A stretch of 64,000 nucleotides of DNA, from contig NZ_FOMI01000001.1 of the NCBI RefSeq assembly GCF_900112595.1, forward strand, positions 186,001-250,000. Reading direction: 5' to 3'. This document shows, one piece after another, positions 18,306-26,230 of the stretch. The stretch is from Algibacter pectinivorans. Its GTDB lineage: Bacteria; Bacteroidota; Bacteroidia; Flavobacteriales; Flavobacteriaceae. How positions within the stretch are numbered: position 1 is the stretch's first letter; every line of letters starts with the position of its first letter. The notes below the pieces were generated by a model that was not told the origin of the DNA, searched no databases, and saw only the letters and a program-made list of their open reading frames with translations. The position numbers were made by a program, and so were the translations under genes.

Positions 18306-18545
18306 TTGTTATTATTTAAAAAAACAACAATTTTAAAAACGAATTCAAAAATACAATAATAAATTAGTAAATCACGCGTTAATTAAACAGAAAACTATGG
18401 TTAACATTTATTAAATCATCGTTATAATACATAAAAAACAGGACGAAATACCTGCTTTTTTGGTTAAAATGCAAAAAACAGCTTGCGATATTAGGTTAAA
18501 TTCTTATATTGCAGCACCAAAATTATTATTAGCTTACTTAAAGGT
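18306..18545. other. porU-gldJ divergent intergenic region with hairpin
   Basis: This 240-base region separates the divergent porU and gldJ genes and must hold both promoters. On the minus strand TATTTTTG (18353-18346) fits the -7 consensus for porU, about 58 bases before its ATG, but the upstream TTG is not at the usual spacing. A terminator-like hairpin occupies 18433-18461. No clear consensus -7 box precedes gldJ; TATATTGC near 18506 is the nearest candidate. Confidence 0.5.
18433..18461. terminator. Orphan terminator-like hairpin upstream of gldJ
   Basis: AAAAAACAGG (18433-18442), an 8-base loop, then CCTGCTTTTTT (18451-18461): a short GC stem flanked by A and T tracts on both sides, as in a bidirectional terminator. 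No annotated gene ends here, so it may end a small transcript or attenuate one of the two divergent leaders. Confidence 0.45.
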
Positions 18546-20240
18546 ATGAATATGAAAAAAGTAGTAGCATTCAAGGTTTTGTTAGTTTTAGCACTAGCAG
18601 TAGCTTCAACAAGTTGCAAAAAATCTTCGAGTTCAAAAAATAGCTCCAGAGCTACTGGATGGAATATCAACGACAGAGACGGTGGTTTCCAATACAATAC
18701 AGACTTTAAAGAACAGGAAACCTCCCCAGGTTTAGTGTTTGTAGAAGGCGGTACATTTACTAAAGGTCGTGTGCAGGATGATGTTATGCATGATTGGAAC
18801 AATAGCCCTAATCAACAGCATGTTCAATCATTTTATATGGATGAGACCGAAGTTACCAATGCTATGTATATGGAATACTTAGATTGGATTAAACGTGTTT
18901 ATCCTCCATCTGACGAAAATTTTAGAGCCATTTATCATGGTGCTTTACCTGATACATTAGTATGGAGAAATCGTTTAGGTTTTAACGAAGTTATGACCGA
19001 CAACTATTTGCGTCACCCTGGATATGGAGAATATCCTGTTGTTGGTGTAAGCTGGATTCAAGCAGTTGAATTTGCTAATTGGCGTTCAGACCGTGTTAAT
19101 GAGTACAATTTAGAAAAAGCAGGATACATTAAACGAGGCGCTAAAATAACCGACGTGGATTCTGAGCAAACTTTTAGCACAGACACCTATATTAATGCAC
19201 CAACACTTACCTATGGTGGTAATGAAGAAATTATAAATGGAGATGGTAGAAGTAAAAGAAATACAAGAACTGATGCCGATGGTAATGAAACTGGTATTTA
19301 TGCCACACGTGAAACTGGAATTATTTCTCCAAAATACAGACTACCTACCGAAACAGAATGGGAATACGCTGCATTAGGTTTAAGTGAAATTAGAAGTTAT
19401 AACTTATACCGTGGCCGCAAAAAATACCCATGGGACGGACAATATACCCGTTCTGGAAAACGAAAAATTAGAGGAGACCAAATGGCAAACTTTAAGCAAG
19501 GTAAAGGTGATTACGGAGGAATTGCAGGATGGTCTGATGATGGTGCGGATATTACCAATGAAGTTAAGTCCTACGACCCAAATGACTTTGGCTTGTACGA
19601 TATGGCTGGTAATGTTGCTGAATGGGTTGCAGATGTTTACAGACCAATAGTAGACGATGAATTTAATGACTTTAACTACTATCGTGGAAACGTATACACC
19701 AAAAACGCTTTAAACGAAGATGGCACTGTAAAAATTGTAACATCTGACGATATCGTTTATGACACCTTATCTAATGGAAAAGTAATTGCTCGTAATTTAC
19801 CTGGTGAAATTCTACAAGTCCCTGTTGATGAGAACGAAACCTATTTGAGAACTAATTTTGATAAAAGTAACGAAATAAACTTTAGAGATGGTGACAGGCG
19901 CTCATCTAGAAACTACGAAAGTTTTAATGATGATGAGGGTGTTGATGGTGAAGAAGTTTCTACAACAAGACAAATGTATAACTCGCCTAAACATACCATA
20001 ACAAGAGATTCTTTAGGTAACATTGTTAGAGAATACGATAAAGGAAACAACAGAACATCTTTAATAAACGATGAAGTAAGAGTTTATAAAGGTGGTTCTT
20101 GGAAAGACCGAGAGTACTGGTTAGACCCTGCTCAACGTCGTTACTTTCCACAAGATATGGCTACAGATTACATTGGTTTTAGATGTGCTATGTCTAGAGT
20201 TGGATCTAAAAGTAAAGGAAAACAAAAAAAGAAAAACTAA
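18546..20240 (+). CDS. gldJ: Gliding motility lipoprotein GldJ
   Basis: A 564-aa lipoprotein of the GldJ family with an FGE-sulfatase (formylglycine-generating enzyme-like) fold. The signal peptide ends in VASTSCKK, placing the lipid-anchored Cys near residue 24. FVEGGTFTKGRVQDD and DETEVTNAMYMEYL open the domain; FGLYDMAGNVAEWVADVY and VRVYKGGSWKDREYW with GFRCAMSR close it. GldJ is needed for gliding and for stability of the GldK-type outer-membrane ring of type IX secretion; it is not expected to be an active sulfatase-modifying enzyme. The tail ends in a Lys-rich stretch. Either the first Met or Met3 could start it. Confidence 0.94.
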   Translation: MNMKKVVAFKVLLVLALAVASTSCKKSSSSKNSSRATGWNINDRDGGFQYNTDFKEQETSPGLVFVEGGTFTKGRVQDDVMHDWNNSPNQQHVQSFYMDETEVTNAMYMEYLDWIKRVYPPSDENFRAIYHGALPDTLVWRNRLGFNEVMTDNYLRHPGYGEYPVVGVSWIQAVEFANWRSDRVNEYNLEKAGYIKRGAKITDVDSEQTFSTDTYINAPTLTYGGNEEIINGDGRSKRNTRTDADGNETGIYATRETGIISPKYRLPTETEWEYAALGLSEIRSYNLYRGRKKYPWDGQYTRSGKRKIRGDQMANFKQGKGDYGGIAGWSDDGADITNEVKSYDPNDFGLYDMAGNVAEWVADVYRPIVDDEFNDFNYYRGNVYTKNALNEDGTVKIVTSDDIVYDTLSNGKVIARNLPGEILQVPVDENETYLRTNFDKSNEINFRDGDRRSSRNYESFNDDEGVDGEEVSTTRQMYNSPKHTITRDSLGNIVREYDKGNNRTSLINDEVRVYKGGSWKDREYWLDPAQRRYFPQDMATDYIGFRCAMSRVGSKSKGKQKKKN

Positions 20241-20261
20241 ATTTTAGTTTTATAAAATAAC

Positions 20262-20293
20262 AAAAAAGTCCTAGCGCGAGTTAGGACTTTTTT
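20262..20293 (+). terminator. Rho-independent terminator after gldJ
   Basis: A perfect 12-bp stem (AAAAAAGTCCTA at 20262-20273, complement at 20282-20293) with an 8-base GC-rich loop, followed by a T-rich tail. It lies 22 bases after the gldJ stop codon and separates it from murF. Confidence 0.88.
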
Positions 20294-20329
20294 ATTTAAA
20301 TTTATTTAGAATATTAAAAACACCTTTTT

Positions 20330-21613
20330 TTGAAACTAGCAGATTTACACACCCTATTTTTAGAATGCAATGCCGTTTGCACAGATACTAGAAAAATTAA
20401 GTTGAATGATTTATTTTTTGCTTTAAAAGGCGATAATTTTAACGGTAATAGTTATGCCGATGCTGCTATTAAAAGTGGCGCCAAATATGCTATAATTGAC
20501 GAGGAGCAATACAACACCTCTAGCCAAACAATTTTAGTAAACAACGTATTAAAAACATTGCAAGAGCTAGCTGCTTTTCATAGAAACTATTTAAAAACTC
20601 CTATTGTAGCTTTAACAGGTAGCAACGGAAAAACGACTACCAAGGAATTAATTAACACCGTACTATCTAAAAAATATAAAACAACAGCTACTATTGGCAA
20701 CCTAAACAACCACATTGGAGTGCCGCTTACACTCTTATCCATGACAGAAGAAACGGAAATAGGTATTGTAGAGATGGGCGCTAATCACTTAAAAGAAATT
20801 GAGTTTTTATGCACTATAGCCCAACCAGATTATGGTTACATTACAAATTTTGGAAAGGCGCATTTAGAGGGCTTTGGAGGAGTAGAAGGTGTTATAAAAG
20901 GTAAAAGTGAAATGTATAATTATTTAACTACGCATAACAAAACAATATTTGTTAACCTTAATGATAATATCCAGAACAAAAAAACTAAAGAAACTAATAG
21001 GTTTACCTTCGGAAATACAACAGATAACACAGATGTTTCTATACGTTTTATAGACGCCCAACCCTTTGTAACCTGCCAATATAACGCCTTGGAAATTAAA
21101 AGTCAGCTTATTGGCGACTACAATTTTAATAATATAGCAGCAGCTATAACTATAGGCCAATTTTTTAAAGTTGACGCCTTAGATATTAAAGATGCTATTG
21201 AAAATTATATACCTACAAACAACCGATCTCAAATAATACAACAAGCTACAAACAAAATTATTTTAGATGCTTACAATGCTAATCCTACAAGCATGCACGC
21301 CGCTCTATTAAATTTTGAAAAGCAAAATGGACAAAAAATAGCTATTCTTGGAGATATGTTTGAACTTGGAGACTCTGCTAGCGAAGAACATCAAAGTATA
21401 GCAAATTTAGCGCAATCGTTACATATAGATCAAATTATACTTATTGGAGAAAACTTTAATCGTACAACGATAAACACGCCAAAAACTGTACAATTTAAAT
21501 CATTTAACGCCTTTACAGAAGGGTTTGATATAAAGACTGTAGAACACGCCACTATTTTAATAAAAGGCTCTAGAGGCATGGCTTTAGAACGCACATTAAA
21601 ATTATTACCATAA
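20330..21613 (+). CDS. murF: UDP-N-acetylmuramoyl-tripeptide--D-alanyl-D-alanine ligase
   Basis: A 427-aa Mur ligase that adds D-Ala-D-Ala to the UDP-MurNAc-tripeptide in the cytoplasm, completing the peptidoglycan precursor. The ATP-binding P-loop is ALTGSNGKTTTKE (GSNGKTT at residues 97-103), the carbamylated-Lys region and EMGANHLKEIEFL follow, and the C-terminal domain has LDAYNANPTSM and ILGDMFELGD. The start is a TTG at 20330: the family N-terminus (substrate-binding STDTRKI-like segment at residues 18-23) fits only this start and no ATG precedes it in frame after the gldJ terminator. Confidence 0.93.
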   Translation: MKLADLHTLFLECNAVCTDTRKIKLNDLFFALKGDNFNGNSYADAAIKSGAKYAIIDEEQYNTSSQTILVNNVLKTLQELAAFHRNYLKTPIVALTGSNGKTTTKELINTVLSKKYKTTATIGNLNNHIGVPLTLLSMTEETEIGIVEMGANHLKEIEFLCTIAQPDYGYITNFGKAHLEGFGGVEGVIKGKSEMYNYLTTHNKTIFVNLNDNIQNKKTKETNRFTFGNTTDNTDVSIRFIDAQPFVTCQYNALEIKSQLIGDYNFNNIAAAITIGQFFKVDALDIKDAIENYIPTNNRSQIIQQATNKIILDAYNANPTSMHAALLNFEKQNGQKIAILGDMFELGDSASEEHQSIANLAQSLHIDQIILIGENFNRTTINTPKTVQFKSFNAFTEGFDIKTVEHATILIKGSRGMALERTLKLLP

Positions 21614-21617
21614 AGTA

Positions 21618-21652
21618 AAAGTGCCAGTTTGAAAATTCCAAACTGACACTTT
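21618..21652 (+). terminator. Probable terminator after murF
   Basis: Stem AAAGTG-C-CAGTTTG / CAAACTG-A-CACTTT with a single mismatch and a 7-base loop, followed by TATTT. It begins 5 bases past the murF stop codon. The convergent luxR-type gene may share it. Confidence 0.75.
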
Positions 21653-21747
21653 ATTTAATATAATTCTCCCTAAGAACTAATTAATAGCACTGTAAAGATG
21701 CATATTAAAACACTACTGCACAATACTCAATTTGAGTAGTCCAAGTA

Positions 21748-22518
21748 TTAAATAAGATTTTTATTCATTTTAAGCATACCAATAAGCTCTCCGGTTGATG
21801 CTATATTTAATTTTCTTAAAATATTTCTTCGGTGTGTATCCACCGTATTAGCAGTAATACCGAGACTTTCCCCTATTGCTTTACTAGAATAATTTAATAT
21901 TAAAAGCCTTATAATATCCCGCTCTCTATTACTTATATTATCTGATAATAATTTTTGAGAAAAATTATTAAAATAAATAGTTTCATATTCGTTATTAGCA
22001 TTTAATAATTTAGCCGAAGCACAAACCTGCATTTCAATTTGATGCGACAACACGGTATAATGCGCTAATCCTATAATAGGCTTATTCTCGCTATCAAATT
22101 CTAGTGGCGTGGTATTTTGAATAATGTTTACATAATTATCATTAGCATCCTTAAATCGATAATTCCATGTATAACTAGCTCTCGTTCGCTCTTCATTAGA
22201 AATTTCTTTTAGAGTAAACGTCATTAAAGCATTTAAAGCATTAAGCCATATTTCTAAATCATCTGGGTGAATTCTACTCCAAAAATAGCGCATACCTAAC
22301 GATTTAAGATCATTACTATCGATACCCAAACAGGCTTTCATATTTTTACTAATATACTCGAAAGATAGGTTTTGAGTATTAGTTATACAGAAAAACGTTG
22401 AGCTATACGGCAGGTAAACATCTAGTTCAATTATTTTTTCAATATGCTTTTCTAGGGTTGGATTATCGTGCGATTTAAATATTTCCTTATATGCATGTTT
22501 AATATTTAGTGTATCCAT
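21748..22518 (-). CDS. PAS domain LuxR-type transcriptional regulator
   Basis: A 256-aa regulator with an N-terminal PAS-like sensory domain (about residues 40-165, including FFCITNTQNLSFEYIS and a PAC-like LWNYRFKDANDNYVNI region) and a C-terminal LuxR/FixJ helix-turn-helix (about residues 192-250: SNRERDIIRLLILNYSSKAIG, then TANTVDTHRRNILRKLNI). There is no receiver domain, so it is not a classical response regulator; it could sense a ligand or redox state. It is a single gene between murF and tRNA-Val. Targets unknown. A 15-base palindrome sits just past its stop codon. Confidence 0.88.
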   Translation of the reverse strand: MDTLNIKHAYKEIFKSHDNPTLEKHIEKIIELDVYLPYSSTFFCITNTQNLSFEYISKNMKACLGIDSNDLKSLGMRYFWSRIHPDDLEIWLNALNALMTFTLKEISNEERTRASYTWNYRFKDANDNYVNIIQNTTPLEFDSENKPIIGLAHYTVLSHQIEMQVCASAKLLNANNEYETIYFNNFSQKLLSDNISNRERDIIRLLILNYSSKAIGESLGITANTVDTHRRNILRKLNIASTGELIGMLKMNKNLI

Positions 22519-22777
22519 AAGCCGAGAGATTTCCTTAAAAGTAAAAAAAAACTTGAAACCCCCTTTAGATATCCCCTATAAAACGATATTAATTTTAAAG
22601 ATTGTATATTATTGATTAGTAATTCGAGATAAAAAAACAGTATCACAATAAACCAGTAATATTATTAAAAATGATAAAGACCATACAATTAAATCCTATT
22701 GATTTAATAAGCATTAAACCATTAGAACTTTGTAACAAAATATATCTAGAATTTCATTAGGAAAGTAATAAAATAAG
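22519..22777. other. AT-rich intergenic region upstream of the PAS-LuxR gene
   Basis: About 260 bases between the start of the PAS-LuxR gene and the tRNA-Val terminator. It must carry the regulator's promoter on the minus strand, but I see no CAAAnnTA box. I found no open reading frame, repeat or RNA structure that I can support. Confidence 0.4.
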
Positions 22778-22805
22778 AAATCCTGATAATTTCTTATCAG
22801 GATTT
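22778..22805 (-). terminator. Terminator of the tRNA-Val transcript
   Basis: A perfect 12-bp stem (AAATCCTGATAA at 22778-22789, complement at 22794-22805) with a 4-base loop, ending 6 bases from the tRNA 3' end; on the minus strand it is followed by a T-rich run (TTATTTTATT). Confidence 0.85.
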
Positions 22806-22810
22806 TTATG

Positions 22811-22885
22811 TGGGCGCGAAGGGATTCGAACCCCTGACCCCTTGGGTGTAAACCAAGTGCTCTGAACCAACTGAGCTACGCGCCC
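22811..22885 (-). tRNA. tRNA-Val (anticodon TAC)
   Basis: The minus strand folds as a 75-base cloverleaf: acceptor GGGCGCG pairs with CGCGCCC, the D-arm has AGCTCAGTTGGTTCAGAGC, the anticodon stem is CTTGG/CCAAG with loop TTTACAC (anticodon TAC, reading GTA and other Val codons), and the T-arm is GGGGTTCGAATCCC. The discriminator is A and CCA is not encoded. It is a single gene with its own promoter and terminator. Confidence 0.97.
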
Positions 22886-22921
22886 GATTATAAAAAGCTA
22901 TGTGGCTTTGTTATCGGTGTG

Positions 22922-22950
22922 CAAATATAAACTAGTTTTTAACATTGCAA
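22922..22950 (-). promoter_or_regulatory. Consensus promoter of tRNA-Val
   Basis: On the minus strand TTG (22950-22948), an 18-base spacer, then TATATTTG (22929-22922), a full match to the Bacteroidota promoter TTG-N17-23-TAnnTTTG. The predicted start lies about 30 bases before the tRNA 5' end. Confidence 0.82.
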
Positions 22951-22970
22951 AAACTTTTTTTAAAAAATTT

Positions 22971-24188
22971 TTAAATTATTTCTGCAACAACAAAAGTACT
23001 ACCACCTATAAAAATAAAATCTTCTTTTTTCGCAGCTTTTAAGGCAAACTTATAAGCTTCATTAACAGAACCATAAGCGTCGCCATCCAAACCATACTCC
23101 GCCATTCTCTGCTTTAAAACCTCCGCACTTAATCCGCGAGAAATATTTGGTTTACAAAAGTAATATCTTGAATTTTTTGGTAATAAATCTACAATTGAAC
23201 TTAAATCTTTATCATTTACTACTCCAAAAACAATATGCAGAGTATTGAAAACTTCATTTTTAAGCTGATTCATAACATAAGTTAAACCTTCTTTATTATG
23301 ACCAGTATCGCAAACTACCTTGGGACTTGTACTTAAAATTTGCCAACGCCCAAGCAACCCTGTATTACTAACAACGCGAAGTAAACCTTCTTTTAAATAT
23401 TTATTTGTTATACCATACCCAATACTTTTAAGCTCGTTTACCGTTTGGATAACCGTTTTTATATTCTTTGCTTGATAAATTCCTATTAAATCGGATGGTA
23501 ACACCTCTACTTCTACCTGATCTGCGAATACAATTTTAGATTGATTTTTTTGCGCCAAATCTTTAAAAACCTGCTCTGTTTCTTGTTGTGTTTCGCCAAT
23601 AACCACCGGAACATGTTTTTTAATAATACCACCTTTTTCAAAAGCGATGGCTTCTAAGGTATTTCCTAAAAACTGAGTATGATCTAAACCTATGTTTGTA
23701 ATTACAGAAACTTCAGGAGTTATGATATTAGTGGAATCTAATCGACCTCCTAAACCAACCTCAATAACAGCAATATCCACATGTTCTTGCGAAAAATATT
23801 GGAATGCCATACCCACTGTCATTTCAAAAAAAGATAAGCTATTAACCTCGAAAAACCCTTTATTTTGTTTTATAAAATCGACAACAAATTCCTCGCTAAC
23901 TTCCTCCCCATTTATTTTAATACGCTCTCTAAAATCCTTTAAATGCGGAGAGGTGTACAAACCAACCTTATAACCCGATTCTTGAAGAACAGACGCTAAC
24001 ATGTGACTAGTAGAACCTTTTCCGTTAGTTCCGGCTACGTGAACGGACTTAAAATTATGGTGCGGATTATTTAAATGATTTATTAGCAAAACCGTGTTGG
24101 ATAAATCTACTTTATAAGCAGAGGCTCCCTGGCGTTGATACATTGGAAGTTGAGAAAACATCCAATTAAGTGTATCTTGATATGTCAT
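22971..24188 (-). CDS. folC: Bifunctional folylpolyglutamate/dihydrofolate synthase
   Basis: A 405-aa Mur-ligase-fold enzyme that adds glutamate to dihydropteroate and extends the folate polyglutamate tail. The P-loop is HVAGTNGKGSTSH (residues 50-62), followed by LYTSPHLKDFRERI, the omega-loop region, EVGLGGRLDSTN and ITNIGLDHTQFLG, with the C-terminal domain containing CDTGHNKEGL. The length is normal. It is the last gene of exbB-exbD-tonB-folC, starting 3 bases after tonB, a gene order repeated in many Flavobacteriia although folate synthesis has no obvious link to TonB. Confidence 0.95.
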   Translation of the reverse strand: MTYQDTLNWMFSQLPMYQRQGASAYKVDLSNTVLLINHLNNPHHNFKSVHVAGTNGKGSTSHMLASVLQESGYKVGLYTSPHLKDFRERIKINGEEVSEEFVVDFIKQNKGFFEVNSLSFFEMTVGMAFQYFSQEHVDIAVIEVGLGGRLDSTNIITPEVSVITNIGLDHTQFLGNTLEAIAFEKGGIIKKHVPVVIGETQQETEQVFKDLAQKNQSKIVFADQVEVEVLPSDLIGIYQAKNIKTVIQTVNELKSIGYGITNKYLKEGLLRVVSNTGLLGRWQILSTSPKVVCDTGHNKEGLTYVMNQLKNEVFNTLHIVFGVVNDKDLSSIVDLLPKNSRYYFCKPNISRGLSAEVLKQRMAEYGLDGDAYGSVNEAYKFALKAAKKEDFIFIGGSTFVVAEII

Positions 24189-24191
24189 GTA

Positions 24192-25091
24192 CTATTGACT
24201 TAATTTGAAATTAACACTAACAAAACCATACTGACGCGTTGGCGCTTTAGGATCTGAGGGCCATTTATGAGACATGGCTATTTTTTTTGCTGGCTCTAAT
24301 AAACATGGTGCAGTATTTGTTGTACCTCGTTGCCCTGGTTCGGCAGAAACCACATTTCCACTTTGATTTACAATAATTTTAACGATTACCATCCCAGACT
24401 CATTACAATCTTGTTGTAATCTTTTAAAAGATGCTTTACCTCTACCATTTAATCCGTAACCTACGCCTCCACTGCCTGTACCTTGACCACCAAAATAACT
24501 TGGCGCATAAGGATCACCATCTAATTGACCTTTATCTCCTGGTTTATTATCATTTCCTTCACTTCCACTTTCGGAACCTTCAGATTTACTAACACCTCCT
24601 ATTAAAGCATCTAACTTTTTCTTTTTCTCTTCTTGTTCGCGCTTTTCCTTTGCTATTCTATCAGCTTCAGCTTTTGCCTTAGCATCTGCAACCGCTTTTG
24701 CTTTTGCTTCGGCCTTAGCTTTAGCATCTTCAATAGCTTTAGCCTTTGCATCGGCTTCTTTTTGCTTTTTAATAGCAATATCCTCTGCATTTTCTTGGGT
24801 AAGCACTTCTTCTTTAACTTCAGATGTTTTTGCCGGAGCTGCAGGTTCTGGTTCTGCCTTAGAAACATCCGGTTGTGGCGGCTCTGGAATATCTAGAGGC
24901 TCGGATTTTACAGGTTTTAAAGGCTGTACATTGCCCATACCTGTATTGGAATAACCAAAATTAACAGCTACACCGTACTCTTCTGGCGGATCCATATATT
25001 TTGTACCAACCACAAAAAGTAACAACACAATTATAATCGCTATTAAAGCGGTTAATTTGGCTGAATTTTTTTCATGTTTGGTTTTAAGCAT
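24192..25091 (-). CDS. tonB: TonB-type energy transducer
   Basis: A 299-aa TonB-family protein that couples the ExbB/ExbD proton channel to outer-membrane receptors. It has one N-terminal membrane anchor (about residues 12-30), a Pro/Glu-rich periplasmic linker (residues 55-95), a long Ala-Lys repeat helix (about 105-165), a Gly/Ser/Asp stretch, and a C-terminal TonB domain with GMVIVKIIVNQSGNV and an AMSHKWPSD end. The helical AK-rich stem resembles TolA as much as TonB. It sits 10 bases after exbD. The SusC-type receptor at 33889 would depend on a system of this kind. Confidence 0.9.
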   Translation of the reverse strand: MLKTKHEKNSAKLTALIAIIIVLLLFVVGTKYMDPPEEYGVAVNFGYSNTGMGNVQPLKPVKSEPLDIPEPPQPDVSKAEPEPAAPAKTSEVKEEVLTQENAEDIAIKKQKEADAKAKAIEDAKAKAEAKAKAVADAKAKAEADRIAKEKREQEEKKKKLDALIGGVSKSEGSESGSEGNDNKPGDKGQLDGDPYAPSYFGGQGTGSGGVGYGLNGRGKASFKRLQQDCNESGMVIVKIIVNQSGNVVSAEPGQRGTTNTAPCLLEPAKKIAMSHKWPSDPKAPTRQYGFVSVNFKLSQ

Positions 25092-25101
25092 TCTATTTAA
25101 T

Positions 25102-25491
25102 TTATGGTTTTACGGCCAATACAACTTTAAACTTATTTCTATTGGCAATATCCATGACTTTAACCACATTTTTTACCGGCACAGATTCCTCTGCCCTAAG
25201 CACAATTGTTGGTTGGTCTTGAGCTGATAAAGCTGCTAGTAACTCGTTCTCTAAAACACTTTCGCCAACACGTTTTTGGTCTATATAATAGGTTAAATCT
25301 TTTTTTATACTCACTGCAACAGATTTTTTATTTTCTGTTTTACCACTTGCTTTTGGTAATAAAATATCGATAGCATTTGTGGTAACTAAAGTTGAAGCAA
25401 TCATAAAAAAGATAAGCAATAGAAAGACAATATCCGTCATAGACGACATATTGAATTCGGGTGTAACCTTATTTCTTCCTCTAAAGTTCAT
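25102..25491 (-). CDS. exbD: ExbD/TolR-family biopolymer transport protein
   Basis: A 129-aa protein with one membrane helix (about residues 17-37, TDIVFLLLIFFMIAST, with the conserved proton-path Asp at its start) and a periplasmic domain with KDLTYYIDQKRV and PVKNVVKVMDIANR. It forms the proton channel with ExbB, whose stop codon lies 1 base upstream of the exbD start. Confidence 0.93.
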   Translation of the reverse strand: MNFRGRNKVTPEFNMSSMTDIVFLLLIFFMIASTLVTTNAIDILLPKASGKTENKKSVAVSIKKDLTYYIDQKRVGESVLENELLAALSAQDQPTIVLRAEESVPVKNVVKVMDIANRNKFKVVLAVKP

Positions 25492-25492
25492 A

Positions 25493-26185
25493 CTAAGTAG
25501 GTTCGTTTAAGTGATCTAAAAACTCTAATGAATTGGCTTCCATTTGATATACCACTTTATCTGTTTTCACTACGAGATGATTATATGCCATATATGCCAC
25601 AATACCTACTATTAAACCAGCAACAGTTGTGGTCATTGCGGTATATAATCCACTTGCAAGGACGTCCATTTGAATAGTGCCTCCTGCATTGGCTAATTCG
25701 AATATGGCTAATATCATTCCAACTACGGTACCAAGAAATCCAATCATTGGAGCGGCTCCAGAAATAGTTGCTAACACACTAACGTTCTTTTCTAGACCGT
25801 AAATTTCTAATCGGCCTGCGTTTTCTAGCGCTGTATTAATATCGGCTAATGGTTTTCCTATTCTAGTAATACCTTTACCAATTAATCTAGATACTGGCGT
25901 GTTTTGTTGCGCACATAGCATTTGTGCCGAATCTATTTTACCATTGCTAACGTGGTCTTTAATTTGATTCATGAAATTAGAATCGACTTGAGACGCCGCT
26001 TTTATAGCAAAAATACGTTCGAAGTATATATAAATGGCCGCTATAAGCAACAGAAATAAAATGGCAATTATAAGTTGTCCGGCAACACCACCACTACTTA
26101 TTAATTCTATTATTGAAAGTGTTTTTTCCACAGATTCACCATCTGCTAGCGCTTCTGCACTATTTTCAATGTCTTGATACAACAT
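25493..26185 (-). CDS. exbB: ExbB/TolQ/MotA-family proton channel protein
   Basis: A 230-aa inner-membrane protein with three membrane segments (about residues 35-57, 140-165 and 185-208). The MotA/TolQ/ExbB signature covers SVLATISGAAPMIGFLGTVVGMI and the later LYTAMTTTVAGLIVGIVAYMAYN. It is the first gene of exbB-exbD-tonB-folC; a 45-base gap separates it from nhaB upstream, where I see no promoter box, so read-through from nhaB is possible. Confidence 0.92.
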   Translation of the reverse strand: MLYQDIENSAEALADGESVEKTLSIIELISSGGVAGQLIIAILFLLLIAAIYIYFERIFAIKAASQVDSNFMNQIKDHVSNGKIDSAQMLCAQQNTPVSRLIGKGITRIGKPLADINTALENAGRLEIYGLEKNVSVLATISGAAPMIGFLGTVVGMILAIFELANAGGTIQMDVLASGLYTAMTTTVAGLIVGIVAYMAYNHLVVKTDKVVYQMEANSLEFLDHLNEPT

Positions 26186-26230
26186 AAAGTTAATTTTACT
26201 TAATTAGGTAACGGAAAATTATGAATTAAA

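Noticed and set aside
24653-24896. Frames in both directions over the TonB stem
   Set aside because: They are shadows of the Ala-Lys repeat of the tonB gene.
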